Assembly: GCF_030408735.1 (NCBI RefSeq)
Contig: NZ_CP047205.1
Coordinates: forward strand, 1-64,000
Direction of reading: 5' to 3'
Source: Corynebacterium faecale
GTDB taxonomy: Bacteria > Actinomycetota > Actinomycetes > Mycobacteriales > Mycobacteriaceae
Length of the DNA stretch: 64,000 nucleotides
The notes beneath the pieces are model-generated. The model saw nothing but the letters and a program-made list of their open reading frames with translations, searched no databases and was not told the DNA's origin. Every line of letters starts with the position of its first letter. The first letter of the stretch is position 1. A program made the position numbers and the translations under genes. This document shows, one piece after another, positions 52,238 to 61,069 of this stretch.

Positions 52238-53451
52238 TGACTGCTCGCTACTCTCATCTGACTGCTCGCTACTCTCATCGTGGAATCCTGACAGCCGTGC
52301 TCATCACGGCGACCCTCGATGCTGCAGGGCTGGGCCTCGTGATGCCGATCTTGCCTACCCTTCTCGACCAGGTCGGTGCCCCCGACGACATGATCCCACT
52401 GCACGTCGGACTACTGACAGCGCTCTATGCGATCATGCAGTTTCTTTGCGCCCCGATCCTTGGCCGACTCTCTGACCGTTTCGGACGCCGCCGCGTGCTT
52501 GTCGCCTCCCTCGCAGGCGCGACGATCGACTACCTCGTGCTCGCACTGACGGACACGCTGTGGGTCTTTTACCTCGCCCGCGCGGTTGCAGGCATTACCG
52601 GCGCCACGAACGCCGTCACCGCGACGGTGATCGCCGACATTACTCCGCCGGATCAGCGCGCAAAACGCTACGGGTGGCTCGGCGCATGCTACGGCGGTGG
52701 CATGATCGCGGGTCCCGCCATTGGCGGTCTTTTCGGCGGGGTCTCACCGCATCTGCCATTCCTCGTCGCCGCCGCGCTCGCCGGAATCACCCTCGTACTC
52801 AGCGCGAGTCTTCTGCGTGAGACGCGGCCACCGGGCAGCAACGGCTCGCACGCACAGCAACCCGGTACGGCGAAGCGAACCGCAGTGCCGGGGATGCTTA
52901 TCCTTCTCGCAGTCTTCGGCATCGTGCAGTTCATCGGCCAAGCACCAGGCTCCACCTGGGTGCTCTTCACGCAGCAGCGCCTCGACTGGAACCCCGTCGA
53001 AGTCGGCGTTTCGCTATCCATCTTCGGAATGGTGCAAGTATTCGTGCAGGCGGCACTGACCGGACGCATCGTGTCCCGGATCGGCGAGACCCGGGCGATC
53101 CTCGTCGGTATCGCCGCAGACGCCATTGGGCTCATCGGCCTTGCCCTCATCGCCAGCACATGGGCGATGCTACCGATCCTCGCAGCGCTCGGACTCGGCA
53201 GCATCACGTTGCCCGCACTGCAGACGCTGCTCTCGAGACGCGCGCCCGAGCAGCAGCAGGGACGCCTGCAGGGAACACTTGCAAGCCTGAACAGCCTCAC
53301 CTCGATCATCGGCCCGGTCACCTTCACCGGCATTTTCGCACTCACCCGAACGAATGCAGACGGCACCCTCTGGATCTGCGCCGCAGCGCTCTACGTTCTC
53401 TGCGCCCTCCTGATGATCCGTGAGACATGCGCCTCACGGCGATCTCGATAA
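52237..53451 (+). CDS. tetA: tetracycline efflux MFS transporter, Tet(Z)/Tet(33) type
   Basis: A 404-residue 12-helix drug/H+ antiporter. Helix 1 is TAVLITATLDAAGLGLVMPI; the loop 2-3 signature is GRLSDRFGRRRVL; helix 5 carries the antiporter motif (GACYGGGMIAGPAIGGLFGG). The class cannot be fixed by eye; Tet(Z) and Tet(33) are the known corynebacterial ones. The GTG start is followed by a perfect 21-base tandem duplication giving TARYSHL-TARYSHR at the N-terminus. Upstream in-frame TTG exists but would run through the operators. Confidence 0.88.
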   Translation: MTARYSHLTARYSHRGILTAVLITATLDAAGLGLVMPILPTLLDQVGAPDDMIPLHVGLLTALYAIMQFLCAPILGRLSDRFGRRRVLVASLAGATIDYLVLALTDTLWVFYLARAVAGITGATNAVTATVIADITPPDQRAKRYGWLGACYGGGMIAGPAIGGLFGGVSPHLPFLVAAALAGITLVLSASLLRETRPPGSNGSHAQQPGTAKRTAVPGMLILLAVFGIVQFIGQAPGSTWVLFTQQRLDWNPVEVGVSLSIFGMVQVFVQAALTGRIVSRIGETRAILVGIAADAIGLIGLALIASTWAMLPILAALGLGSITLPALQTLLSRRAPEQQQGRLQGTLASLNSLTSIIGPVTFTGIFALTRTNADGTLWICAAALYVLCALLMIRETCASRRSR

Positions 53452-53498
53452 CCGCGCTAAGGTGCCATCCCGATGCGACGGGATCGCTCTGCCACCAG

Positions 53499-54350
53499 TC
53501 AAGTCTCCCGTAGCCGGTATGAGCTGACAAGCACGGATATGGTGACTCGCTCGGGCAGGTCGTCGTCCGAGACCTCTGCCGGGGTGATGTGCCGCGCACT
53601 CGGCGTCATTCCGAGCAGATCGCGAGCCGTTTGCGGTTCAATCTCTGCGATGTAGCCGACGTGTTGATCTCGCTCCTGTTCGAAGAACGGTGCCAGGGCG
53701 TCATGCAGGCGTTGCTCCTTGGAAACATCGATAGTCACCGAGTCGGGCACATCGCGGCGCAACTCGGCCAGGTGGTCGACCGTCGGACGCACCACGATCA
53801 GGCTGCCGTTCGGGCGGAGGACCCGGTGAAACTCGCCGGGGTTGCGCGGAGCGAACATGTTCAGCACAGCATCCACCGACTGGTCGGCCAACGGATACGG
53901 GCGGAACACGTCCCAGCTCGCTGCGGCTGCTCGCTCGTGGACGCGCGCAGCGACCCGCAGCGCACGCACCGAGGAGTCAAGCCCCAGGCCGCGAGCCCCG
54001 GTCACTTTGTCGAGCGCACCGGCGAGGTAGTAGCCGGTACCACAGCCAACATCGAGAACTATGCCATCACGAGGGATCGTATGAGACACCATCGTCGAGA
54101 CGGCCCGGCGTATCGGCTCGTAGGCGCCGGTCGCGAGGAAACGTTCTCGAGCTTGGATCATCGGCGCATCATCCCCGCTGATCGCATTAGTCCCAGACAG
54201 TAGGCTGACGTAGCCGTGCCGAGCGATGTTGAAGGTGTGTCGCTGACGACAACGCAGTGCCCCCGGTGTCAGTTCGAGGCGACCGGCGCAGATCGGGCAC
54301 CGGAGTGAGTCACGGATAGCGCTGAGGCCAGGTGCGGCCAGGGCTGACAT
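53499..54350 (-). CDS. RlmA-type 23S rRNA (guanine-N1) methyltransferase
   Basis: A 283-residue protein. An N-terminal zinc site C18-P-I-C21 ... C34-x3-H38 and the HTFNIARHGYVSLL block are typical of RlmA/TlrB enzymes that methylate G745 or G748 in helix 35 of 23S rRNA. SAM motif I is VLDVGCGTGYYLAGAL (about 98-113). RlmAII-type members can contribute to tylosin-type macrolide resistance. It is convergent with the efflux gene; it may be part of the same imported resistance block. Confidence 0.82.
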   Translation of the reverse strand: MSALAAPGLSAIRDSLRCPICAGRLELTPGALRCRQRHTFNIARHGYVSLLSGTNAISGDDAPMIQARERFLATGAYEPIRRAVSTMVSHTIPRDGIVLDVGCGTGYYLAGALDKVTGARGLGLDSSVRALRVAARVHERAAAASWDVFRPYPLADQSVDAVLNMFAPRNPGEFHRVLRPNGSLIVVRPTVDHLAELRRDVPDSVTIDVSKEQRLHDALAPFFEQERDQHVGYIAEIEPQTARDLLGMTPSARHITPAEVSDDDLPERVTISVLVSSYRLRET

Positions 54351-54671
54351 GATGGTCTACCTCTCTTCGGTCGAACGACGGTGTCAAAGACGATCTCGGC
54401 CTTCTGGGGGCGAGACAACGACTCTCACACAGTCATCGGCGGTCTTGTGGGATCCGGAGTTGGAAAGTTGGTTGAAGTCTTAGGAGCCGTCTTGCACATT
54501 TACGGGTACAGGACTGCCTTACACGGGGTATCCGTAGCGAAGTAGCAAGCTATAGACTTAGGTCCCCTAAGTCGCTTTGTCCTCGACTTCGTGTCGAGGA
54601 TGGGGCACACTGGAGGTGTGGTCCCCGCACAAGGCGGGGTCGCTGCGCTGGGCCGAAAGAAGGTGATCCCG
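54351..54671. other. gap with hairpin, possible mobilisation origin
   Basis: No gene is seen. TCCTCGAC-ttcgt-GTCGAGGA forms a stem at 54580-54600, 70 bases before a truncated MobC-like gene. This is the usual place of an oriT in mobilisable plasmids. ACACGGGGTATCC and similar short motifs precede it. Confidence 0.4.
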
Positions 54672-54831
54672 TTGGGTGACGAACAGACTCCCACAGGTCG
54701 CTTGTTCGCGCGCCGACGTCGTGCCAACGTCGAAGGCGGACGGCAGCACCATCACAAGGTGAAGGTGACGCCGGAAGAAGAAGGCATGCTGCTTCGGCTG
54801 GCCGAGGCGCAGCACGTGACCATCCCTCGCC
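54672..54831 (+). pseudogene. MobC-like mobilisation gene truncated by IS1628
   Basis: A TTG with AGAAGGTGATCCCG in front opens MGDEQTPTGRLFARRRRANV followed by EGGRQHHHKVKVTPEEEGML and LRLAEAQHVTIPR; this is the N-terminal RHH part of relaxosome proteins (usual form R-RRANVEGGRxHxxxVKVTPEEE). It stops at the IS1628 left end after 53 codons. It implies a second mobilisation system, now broken, besides the TraA relaxase. Confidence 0.7.
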
Positions 54832-55672
54832 GGTGCTGTTGCAAAGTTGGGGCAGTAGGAAGACCGGCGTGGAATAATCAGGTCCATGGGCATCTTCTCC
54901 GGTCGGCAGTTCCCTCGTGAAATCATCCTGTGGGCGGTGCGGTGGTACTGCCGCTACGGCGTGAGCTATCGCGACCTCGAAGAGATGATGACCGAGCGGG
55001 GAGTGCCGGTCGATCACACCACGATCTACCGCTGGGTCCAGAAATATGCTCCTGAGCTGGATAAGAAGACCCGGTGGTATCGGCAAGTTCCTGACTGGCA
55101 GGCCAGGTCCTGGCGGGTGGATGAGACCTATATCCGGGTCGGGGGAAAGTGGTGCTACCTCTATCGGGCAATCACCGCCGGTGGCCAGACCCTGGACTTC
55201 TACCTCTCCCCGAAGAGAAACGTCGCGGCGGCGAAGCGTTTCCTGGCGAAGACGCTGCGGTCGAATAAATCGGCAGGCTATCCGCGGGTGATCAGCACCG
55301 ACAAGGCCCCCTCACTCGCCAGGGCAATCTCTGAGCTGAAGGCGGAAGGCGTCTGTCCATCGACGGTCGAGCATCGTCGGGTGAAATACCTCAACAACGT
55401 CATTGAAGGCGACCATGGTCGGTTAAAGCGGATCCTGGGGCCGAAAGGCGCATTCAAAAACCGAACGTCTGCCTACCGGACGTTGAAAGGGATGGAGGCG
55501 ATGCACTCATTGCGGAAGGGGCAGGGCACGATGTTTGCCTATGGTCACCCGAATCCGGATGCAGTGATTGTTAGCCGGGTATTCGAGACGGCCTGACAAC
55601 ACAGGCACATAGCGTTGATCACACAATAAAAACGGAGCCTTCTTGGCTCCCGCCCCAAGTTGCAACAGCACC
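54832..55672 (+). mobile_element. IS6-family element IS1628-like, intact (copy D)
   Basis: Ends GGTGCTGTTGCAAAGTTGG and CCAAGTTGCAACAGCACC bound an 841-base element with an undamaged transposase. It is the only intact one of the five IS1628-like sequences here and could mobilise the defective copies. Confidence 0.88.
54886..55596 (+). CDS. tnpA: IS6-family transposase (IS1628 type)
   Basis: A 236-residue IS6 transposase. The N-terminal HTH region is GVSYRDLEEMMTERGVPVDH-TTIYRWVQKY. The DDE residues lie in DETYIRVGGKWCYLYRAI (first D), STDKAPSLARAISELK (second D) and EGDHGRLKRI (Glu region). Full length, no lesion. It inserted into the mobilisation gene on its left. Confidence 0.95.
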   Translation: MGIFSGRQFPREIILWAVRWYCRYGVSYRDLEEMMTERGVPVDHTTIYRWVQKYAPELDKKTRWYRQVPDWQARSWRVDETYIRVGGKWCYLYRAITAGGQTLDFYLSPKRNVAAAKRFLAKTLRSNKSAGYPRVISTDKAPSLARAISELKAEGVCPSTVEHRRVKYLNNVIEGDHGRLKRILGPKGAFKNRTSAYRTLKGMEAMHSLRKGQGTMFAYGHPNPDAVIVSRVFETA

Positions 55673-55711
55673 ACACCTGGATAGGCCACCCGGGCGCTCG
55701 GGATGGGCTTA

Positions 55712-56308
55712 TTAGAGGCCGAAGGCGCCGCCGCTGACGAGGATGAAGATGCCCAGGCCGATCAGGACGATCGGGAACAGCACGTGCTCCCAGCGCTCAA
55801 GGACTTCTGCGATGGGCGGGCGGGTGGCCACGAACTTTGCCAGCAGGACCAGGCCTGCCACCAGGACGAGGAAAACGATGCAGTAGATGATGACGGCGGC
55901 AGTGTCCACGTTGAGGAAGACCGGGACGTAGACGCCGATATTGTCGCCACCGTTGGCAAACGTCACACCGGCGACGGTCAGCACACCCACCTTTTTCCCG
56001 GCGATCTTCGCATCATCATCGTCGTCATCATCGCTTCGCCAGGCCTGCCAGGCCGCCCATAGTCCCAGGGCCAGGGGAATTAGTCCGAAGTACGGGATCG
56101 CCTCAGCAGGTAGGAATGCTCCTGCCCCCAGCGTGACCAGGACTGCGGCCGCGAGGATGCCCATGAAGCCGAGGTACTGACCAGCCAGAATCCGAAGCGT
56201 GGTCCCTTTTTGCCCCGCCCCGCGGGCAAAAAACAGCGAGAGCACGATGATGTCGTCGATATTGGTGGCGATAAACAGACCAATCGCCGACAGTAGACCG
56301 GTTACCAC
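55712..56308 (-). CDS. cadD: CadD-family cadmium transporter, copy 1
   Basis: A 198-residue membrane protein with five predicted helices. Landmarks are LSAIGLFIATNIDDIIVLSL, FARGAGQKGT, an acidic loop (SDDDDDDDAK, about 100-110) and TFANGGDNIGVYVPVF. CadD proteins confer cadmium resistance. The GTG start overlaps the cmtR stop (TAGTG), so the pair is one operon. A second, closely similar cassette lies inverted at 61948-62903. Confidence 0.85.
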   Translation of the reverse strand: MVTGLLSAIGLFIATNIDDIIVLSLFFARGAGQKGTTLRILAGQYLGFMGILAAAVLVTLGAGAFLPAEAIPYFGLIPLALGLWAAWQAWRSDDDDDDDAKIAGKKVGVLTVAGVTFANGGDNIGVYVPVFLNVDTAAVIIYCIVFLVLVAGLVLLAKFVATRPPIAEVLERWEHVLFPIVLIGLGIFILVSGGAFGL

Positions 56309-56667
56309 TACGCACTCTCCTGTCCAGTGACACACCCAGGTACGGCGCATCCGGCGTCGATGCATTCGGCGTTGTCATCGACGGCCAGGGTGATATCCAG
56401 CAACGCGTTCAACGCCTGCGCCAGATGAGCATCAACGATCTCGTAGCGGGTCTGTCGCCCCTGCGGTTCGGCGACAACAATTCCGCAGTCCCTCAGGCAG
56501 GCGAGATGGTTCGACACGTTCGAGCGCGTCAGTTCCAGATCCTGGGCGAGAGCGGCCGGGTAGGCCGGCCCCTCCAGCAGCGCCAGGAGAATGCGGGAAC
56601 GAGTCGGATCCGCCATGGCCCGACCCAACCGGTTCATCACGTCTAGATGAGAAGCAATAGTCAGCAT
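56308..56667 (-). CDS. cmtR: ArsR/CmtR-family metal-sensing repressor, copy 1
   Basis: A 119-residue ArsR-family regulator. The winged helix is LELTRSNVSNHLACLRDCGI, which contains the CmtR cysteines in the recognition helix (C-x3-C in LACLRDCG). The C-terminus has further Cys (ECIDAGCAVPGC), the expected Cd/Pb site. It should repress the cadD gene with which it overlaps and release DNA on metal binding. Confidence 0.88.
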   Translation of the reverse strand: MLTIASHLDVMNRLGRAMADPTRSRILLALLEGPAYPAALAQDLELTRSNVSNHLACLRDCGIVVAEPQGRQTRYEIVDAHLAQALNALLDITLAVDDNAECIDAGCAVPGCVTGQESA

Positions 56668-56700
56668 GTGCTGAACTATACAGCTGTTGCTGAACTAACT
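56668..56700 (-). promoter_or_regulatory. cmtR-cadD promoter/operator, copy 1
   Basis: Read on the reverse strand, GTTCAGCAACAGCTGTATAG-TTCAG has a repeated TTCAGCA and a TATAGT -10 box 16 bases before the ATG. Confidence 0.55.
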
Positions 56701-57017
56701 TCGACATGGGGTGGCGTCGTTGCCAGAGGTCGTCTGCACTTTCAGGCTGAGGCCTTCACTGCGCAGGAAGGAAGCGGCTGCCTAGTTGGCGGTGTTCCCG
56801 ACGTGATTTAAAGGTGAGGGCTATTGCCGGCAGCTTCCGGCCCAGGCCAGTGGCGGCCCACGTACCGATCAAGGTGTCCCACTTCCAAGGAAGTGGAACA
56901 CCCTTAATGAAACCAAGTGAAAATACATAGCCCCAGGACGAAACTGTTCCACAAGCTATTCCAACGAACTGACTCACGAAACCTGCTGCAGAATAGACTT
57001 CCGGTACGCTGTAGGTC
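56701..57017. other. gap between cmtR and recombinase
   Basis: No clear gene. A hairpin CCACTTCC-aa-GGAAGTGG sits at 56879-56896. A reverse frame ending SRREHRQLGSRFLPAQ may be a gene remnant. CAGAATAGACTTCCGGTACG before 57018 may be the recombinase promoter. Confidence 0.3.
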
Positions 57018-57644
57018 ATGGATATTGGTTACGCCCGGGTTTCCACCGCAAAACAAGACCTCGACCGCCAGATCGACGCGCTACGCAAAGAAGGTGTTGC
57101 GGATAAATATATTTACGTCGATAAGAAATCCGGATCCACCACGAATCGGCCCGGACTCCAGCAAGCCCTGGAGCAAGCCCGCGAGGGAGATGTCATCGTC
57201 GTCCACACCCTCGACCGGCTGGGCCGCACCGTCCGTGACACCCTTAACCTGATCCATGACCTTCAGGAGCGTGAGGTCGGGGTGCGCACCTTGGCCGATC
57301 CCATCAAGGTCGATTCCTCGAACCCGAATGATCCGATGGCCCAACTATCAGTGGTGATCCTCTCGCTGTTCGGGCAGATGGAACGCACCTACGCCGTTGA
57401 ACGCGCGGCCCATGCCCGGGCCGTGGCCGAGGCCAAGGGAAAGCGCGTGGGCCGGCCCAGTGTGGTGGACCCGGACAAACTCCGATACGCAGAACATCTG
57501 CGCAACGAAGGGTATTCAATGAGCAAGATCGTGGAGAAGACCGGCATCACCCGCTCCAGTCTCTACCGGCACCTGCCACCCCGGCCGGTGGAAACCCACA
57601 CCGCCGCAGACATCCCTGACGCCTCACACCCCACCTTGGGGTGA
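57018..57644 (+). CDS. serine recombinase (resolvase/invertase)
   Basis: A 208-residue Tn3-type resolvase. Catalytic Ser in DIGYARVSTAKQDLDRQIDA; HTLDRLGRTVRDTLNLIHDL; ILSLFGQMERTYAVERAAHA; C-terminal HTH YSMSKIVEKTGITRSSLYRH. Full length. A second recombinase of another subtype follows 190 bases downstream in the same direction. Together with the flanking inverted cassettes they may have built or may rearrange this block. Confidence 0.9.
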   Translation: MDIGYARVSTAKQDLDRQIDALRKEGVADKYIYVDKKSGSTTNRPGLQQALEQAREGDVIVVHTLDRLGRTVRDTLNLIHDLQEREVGVRTLADPIKVDSSNPNDPMAQLSVVILSLFGQMERTYAVERAAHARAVAEAKGKRVGRPSVVDPDKLRYAEHLRNEGYSMSKIVEKTGITRSSLYRHLPPRPVETHTAADIPDASHPTLG

Positions 57645-57680
57645 CGGTTGGTGAACAGGACTTCTGACACTTGTCGTCTT

Positions 57681-57725
57681 GTGCACGCGGGTAGTGACCA
57701 GATAGTGGTCAGAAGGCGCGTGCAC
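57681..57725. repeat. nested palindrome between two recombinase genes
   Basis: GTGCACGCG and CGCGTGCAC (outer nine bases) enclose TGACCA and TGGTCA (inner six) with equal five-base spacers; the whole is 45 bases. An additional inverted pair GTCAGAAGGCG/CGCCTTCTGAC links it to 57756. The location suggests a recombination site or operator. Confidence 0.55.
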
Positions 57726-57831
57726 AGCCCTGCTCACCACATCGTGTTTGTTCAATCGCCTTCTGACCCTGACAACGATATTTTTTCGATGCGTGTCACG
57801 TAAATGATCGTATAAGTGATGGGAGAACACT

Positions 57832-58449
57832 ATGGCACTGATTGGGTATATGCGGGTCTCGAAGTCGGATGGATCGCAGACGACGGATCTGCAACGCGAC
57901 GCCCTCATCGCGGCCGGGGTGGATCCGGGGCATCTCTACGAGGACCGGGCGTCAGGCAAGCAAGAAGACCGCCCACACCTGGATGCCTGCCTCAAGGCAC
58001 TGCGTCCCGGGGACACCCTGCTGGTGTGGAAGCTCGACCGGCTGGGCAGGAATCTGCGGCACCTGGTCAACATCGTCCACGATCTCACCGCCCGCGAAGT
58101 AGGACTCAAAGTTCTCACCGGGCAGGGGGCGGCAATCGATACCACCTCGGCCCAGGGCAAGCTCGTGTTCGGGATCTTCGCCGCCCTGGCCGAGTTCGAA
58201 CGCGAGTTGATCTCGGAGCGGACGAAGGCCGGCCTGGAGTCGGCGCGGGCCCGCGGGCGCAAGGGTGGTCGGCCGTTCAAGATGACACCGGCGAAAGTGC
58301 GGTTGGCGATGGCGGCAATGGGCCAACCCGAAACCAGCGTCGCCGCGTTGTGTAAAGAACTCGGGATTACCCGTCAGACCCTCTACCGGCACGTCTCTCC
58401 CACCGGTGAGCTGCGGGAGGATGGGCGCAAGCTGCTTTCCGGGAGCTGA
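57832..58449 (+). CDS. serine recombinase (resolvase/invertase)
   Basis: A 205-residue recombinase. Catalytic Ser in IGYMRVSKSDGSQTTDLQRD; LLVWKLDRLGRNLRHLVNIV; GIFAALAEFERELISERTKA; HTH ETSVAALCKELGITRQTLYR. The pattern is that of DNA invertases/Tn3 resolvases. TGGGAGAACACT precedes the ATG. It lies upstream of the manganese locus, separated by a 300-base gap. Confidence 0.9.
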   Translation: MALIGYMRVSKSDGSQTTDLQRDALIAAGVDPGHLYEDRASGKQEDRPHLDACLKALRPGDTLLVWKLDRLGRNLRHLVNIVHDLTAREVGLKVLTGQGAAIDTTSAQGKLVFGIFAALAEFERELISERTKAGLESARARGRKGGRPFKMTPAKVRLAMAAMGQPETSVAALCKELGITRQTLYRHVSPTGELREDGRKLLSGS

Positions 58450-58726
58450 CTACTGGCGGTAGAGCGCGGGTGGATCGGGTTTTCTGGGGTCGTCTCGAGG
58501 TGTCTTATATATAGAGGTATAGGGGAGAAAAATTGAGGGGGAGAATCCGGTCCCATCGACTTCCCCATCACTGCAGTCGCCAAAAGAGTCTGTGAGTCAC
58601 ATCCCAGGATGATCTCATGGCAGGAAAAGTCGGCCCGGGAAAATACCCCTGATCTTCATCGTGCCAGAGAAGGGCCGCGCATCTCGCGAGTGCGGCAGTA
58701 TCCCTAAAAGTTACCCCCCGAGACTA
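58450..58726. other. gap before the Nramp gene
   Basis: No gene seen. GGTGTCTTATATATAGAGGTA around 58498-58518 is AT-rich and partly symmetric and could be a recombinase crossover site. Confidence 0.3.
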
Positions 58727-58743
58727 TAAGTTCGTGTAACTTA
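58727..58743. promoter_or_regulatory. palindrome at the Nramp promoter, likely MntR box
   Basis: TAAGTT-cgtgt-AACTTA lies six bases before the Nramp ATG. Outer AAAAGTTA (58706) and TAACTTTT (58741) add symmetry. A DtxR-family repressor gene closes the operon, so this is its probable operator. Confidence 0.55.
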
Positions 58744-59110
58744 ACTTTTATGAAACTCAGGGGCGCCTGGGGCGACTCGGACCAAGCGGTGCAAAGAGTA
58801 CCGGGTGGGCGACGGGTGAGCCGGCAGCCTCTGCCCTGGCTGCTGGGCCCGGCCTTCGTGGCTGCGGTGGCCTATGTGGACCCGGGTAACGTCGCGGCGA
58901 ATATCACCGCCGGGGCGCAGTACGGGTACCTGCTGGTGTGGGTGCTGGTGGTCGCCAATGTCATGGCGATGCTCGTGCAGTACCTCTCGGCCAAACTCGG
59001 GTTGGTCACCGGTTATTCCCTGCCGGAGTTGCTGGGGCAACGGCTACCGCGGGGACGGCGCTTGATGTTCTGGGCGCAAGCAGAGACGGTGGCCGCGGCC
59101 ACGGACCTAG

Positions 59111-60116
59111 GTCCTGTTACGAAATTCCGGTGAGTGAGACCGGCGTGTCCTAAACACAAGCGAGGGTTTCCCCACGCACGCTGTTGGTGTCTAATCATCA
59201 ACGCTTGCAAGGAAACCCTCGTTGCCTACTTTACCGCCCTCTGCGCGCCATGACCTCACCGACGCTTCAATGGGACCTGCTCGCTCCACTCCTGCCTGCC
59301 CCGTCACGCCGGGGACGACCGCGCACCTGGGATCTACGATCCCTGGTCAACGGCATCTTCTTCCGTGTTCGGACTGGTTGCCCGTGGCGGGATGTTCATG
59401 AACGCTACGGGCCGTGGTGGCGGGTCTACCATCTGTTCATTCGTCTGCGGGCCGACGGGGTGTGGACCCACGTGCACACCCGGTTGCTCACCCACGCCCA
59501 GGAGAAAGGGAAACTGTCCTGGGAGGTCAGCGTGGATTCCACCACCGCCCGGGGCCATGTCCACGCCGCGGGCGCGCGGAAAGATAGTACCGCCCGGCAC
59601 CCCACAGAGCCGGCTGATCATGGTTTCGGCCGCTCCCGGGGTGGCTGGTCAACGAAGATCCACGTCGGTATCGACGCGGACTGCGGGGTGCTGTCCTTTG
59701 TGATCACCCCAGGTCAGGTAGGTGACGGTCCGCAGATGGTGCCGGTGATCGAGAAGATCCGGGTGCCGTCCACCGGCCGGGGTCGGCCGCGGCGCCGCCC
59801 TAAACGGGTGCTGGCGGACAAGGCGTACTCCTCGCGCGCGAACCGAAAATATCTGAGCTCACGGGGTATCAAGGCGACGATCTCCCAGCCCAGGGACCAG
59901 GTCGCCCACCGGAAGCGGCGGGGATCAGCTGGTGGCCGACCCCCTGCCTTCGATGCGGCCGCCTACCGGCGGCGTAATGCCGTGGAGCGGGGCATTAATC
60001 GGATTAAGCAGCACCGTGGGTGTGCCACGCGTTTCGACAAGTTAGCGGTGCACTTCGAGGCCACGGTTCAGCTGGCGGTGATCCGGTACTGGCTGAAACG
60101 ACTTTCGTAACACGAC
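59111..60116 (+). mobile_element. IS5-family insertion sequence in mntH
   Basis: A 1006-base element with ends GTCCTGTTACGAAA and TTTCGTAACACGAC (one mismatch). CTAG is duplicated on both sides, the usual IS5 target. The insertion splits the Nramp gene cleanly, implying a recent event. Confidence 0.9.
59250..60110 (+). CDS. IS5-family transposase
   Basis: A 286-residue single-frame DDE transposase. The N-terminal IS5 helix region includes LLAPLLPAPSRRGRPRTWDL and NGIFFRVRTGCPWRDVHERY. Catalytic positions fall in VSVDSTTARGHVHAAGARK (first D), VLADKAYSSRANRKYL (second D) and RRNAVERGINRIKQHRGCAT (E). The ATG at 59250 is chosen; an in-frame GTG at 59184 would add 22 residues of poor fit. Confidence 0.9.
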   Translation: MTSPTLQWDLLAPLLPAPSRRGRPRTWDLRSLVNGIFFRVRTGCPWRDVHERYGPWWRVYHLFIRLRADGVWTHVHTRLLTHAQEKGKLSWEVSVDSTTARGHVHAAGARKDSTARHPTEPADHGFGRSRGGWSTKIHVGIDADCGVLSFVITPGQVGDGPQMVPVIEKIRVPSTGRGRPRRRPKRVLADKAYSSRANRKYLSSRGIKATISQPRDQVAHRKRRGSAGGRPPAFDAAAYRRRNAVERGINRIKQHRGCATRFDKLAVHFEATVQLAVIRYWLKRLS

Positions 60117-61069
60117 CTAGCCGAAGTGATCGGCGGAGCGATCGCCCTCCACATTCTCTTCGGCCTCCCCTTGCTGATAGGGGGCCTGCTCATCGGGCTG
60201 GTCTCGATGCTGCTGCTGGCCATCCAATCCAGGCACGGTCAGCATCCCTTCGAGTTCGTCATCGTAGGTCTGCTGGTAATCATCACCGCCGGCTTCCTCA
60301 CGGGCATGTTCATCGGCACTGTCTCCTGGGGCGAGGCCCTGGCTGGGGTTATCCCGCGCTTTGAGGGGACCCCGACGGTGGTGCTGGCTCCGAGCATGCT
60401 CGGAGCCACCGTGATGCCCCATGCCATCTATGCCCACTCCTCCCTCGCCCGAGACCGCCACGGTGACACCATCGCGCCCGAGGCATTGCCGCGCCTGCTC
60501 CGTGTCACCCGGTGGGATGTTCTCCTGTCGCTGCTGGTGGCCGGGTCGGTCAATATCGCGATGCTGTTGTTGGCGGCCGGCAACTTGAACGGGATTCCTG
60601 GCACCGACAGCATCGAAGGGGCCCACGCGGTGATCACCGACACGCTGGGCCCGGTAGTCGGAGTGGCCTTCGGTGTCGGTTTGCTGGCTTCCGGGCTGGC
60701 GTCCACCTCGGTGGGCTGCTACGCCGGATCCACGATCATGGGCGGATTGTTGCACCGGCAGATCCCGCAGGTGGTGCGGCGAGCGGTCACCCTGATCCCG
60801 GCCTTAATCGTGATCGCCGCCGGGGTGGAGCCGACGTGGGCGCTGGTGCTCTCCCAGGTGGTCCTCAGCCTGGGTATCCCCTTCGCCCTGATCCCGCTGG
60901 TGGTGTTGAGCAGTGATCAAACCCTCATGGGTGGTTTCGCCATCCGGGTTCCTCTGCAGGTGGCGTCCTGGGTGGTGGTCGCGTTGATTGTGTCGCTGAA
61001 TCTCGCCTTGATCGGACTGCTGGTCACCGGTCGGGGCTGACCGGCTGTGGTCTTCGGTAGCGTGAGTCC

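Larger units (their letters stand above)
58750..61040 (+). pseudogene. mntH: Nramp/MntH divalent metal transporter split by IS5
   Basis: The first part (58750-59110) encodes [20 protein letters not shown] with the DPGN metal motif and ends AAATDL. The second part (60117-61040) resumes AEVIGGAIALHILFGLPLLI, has MPHAIYAHS (the second metal motif) and runs to the C-terminus. Removing the IS and one CTAG copy restores ...TDLAEVIGG and an unbroken transporter of about 427 residues. The gene would import Mn2+ with protons; it is now inactive unless the IS excises. Confidence 0.9.

Noticed and set aside
53589..54203. Forward open frame of 204 codons
   Set aside because: Antisense to the RlmA-like methyltransferase, which has zinc and SAM motifs.
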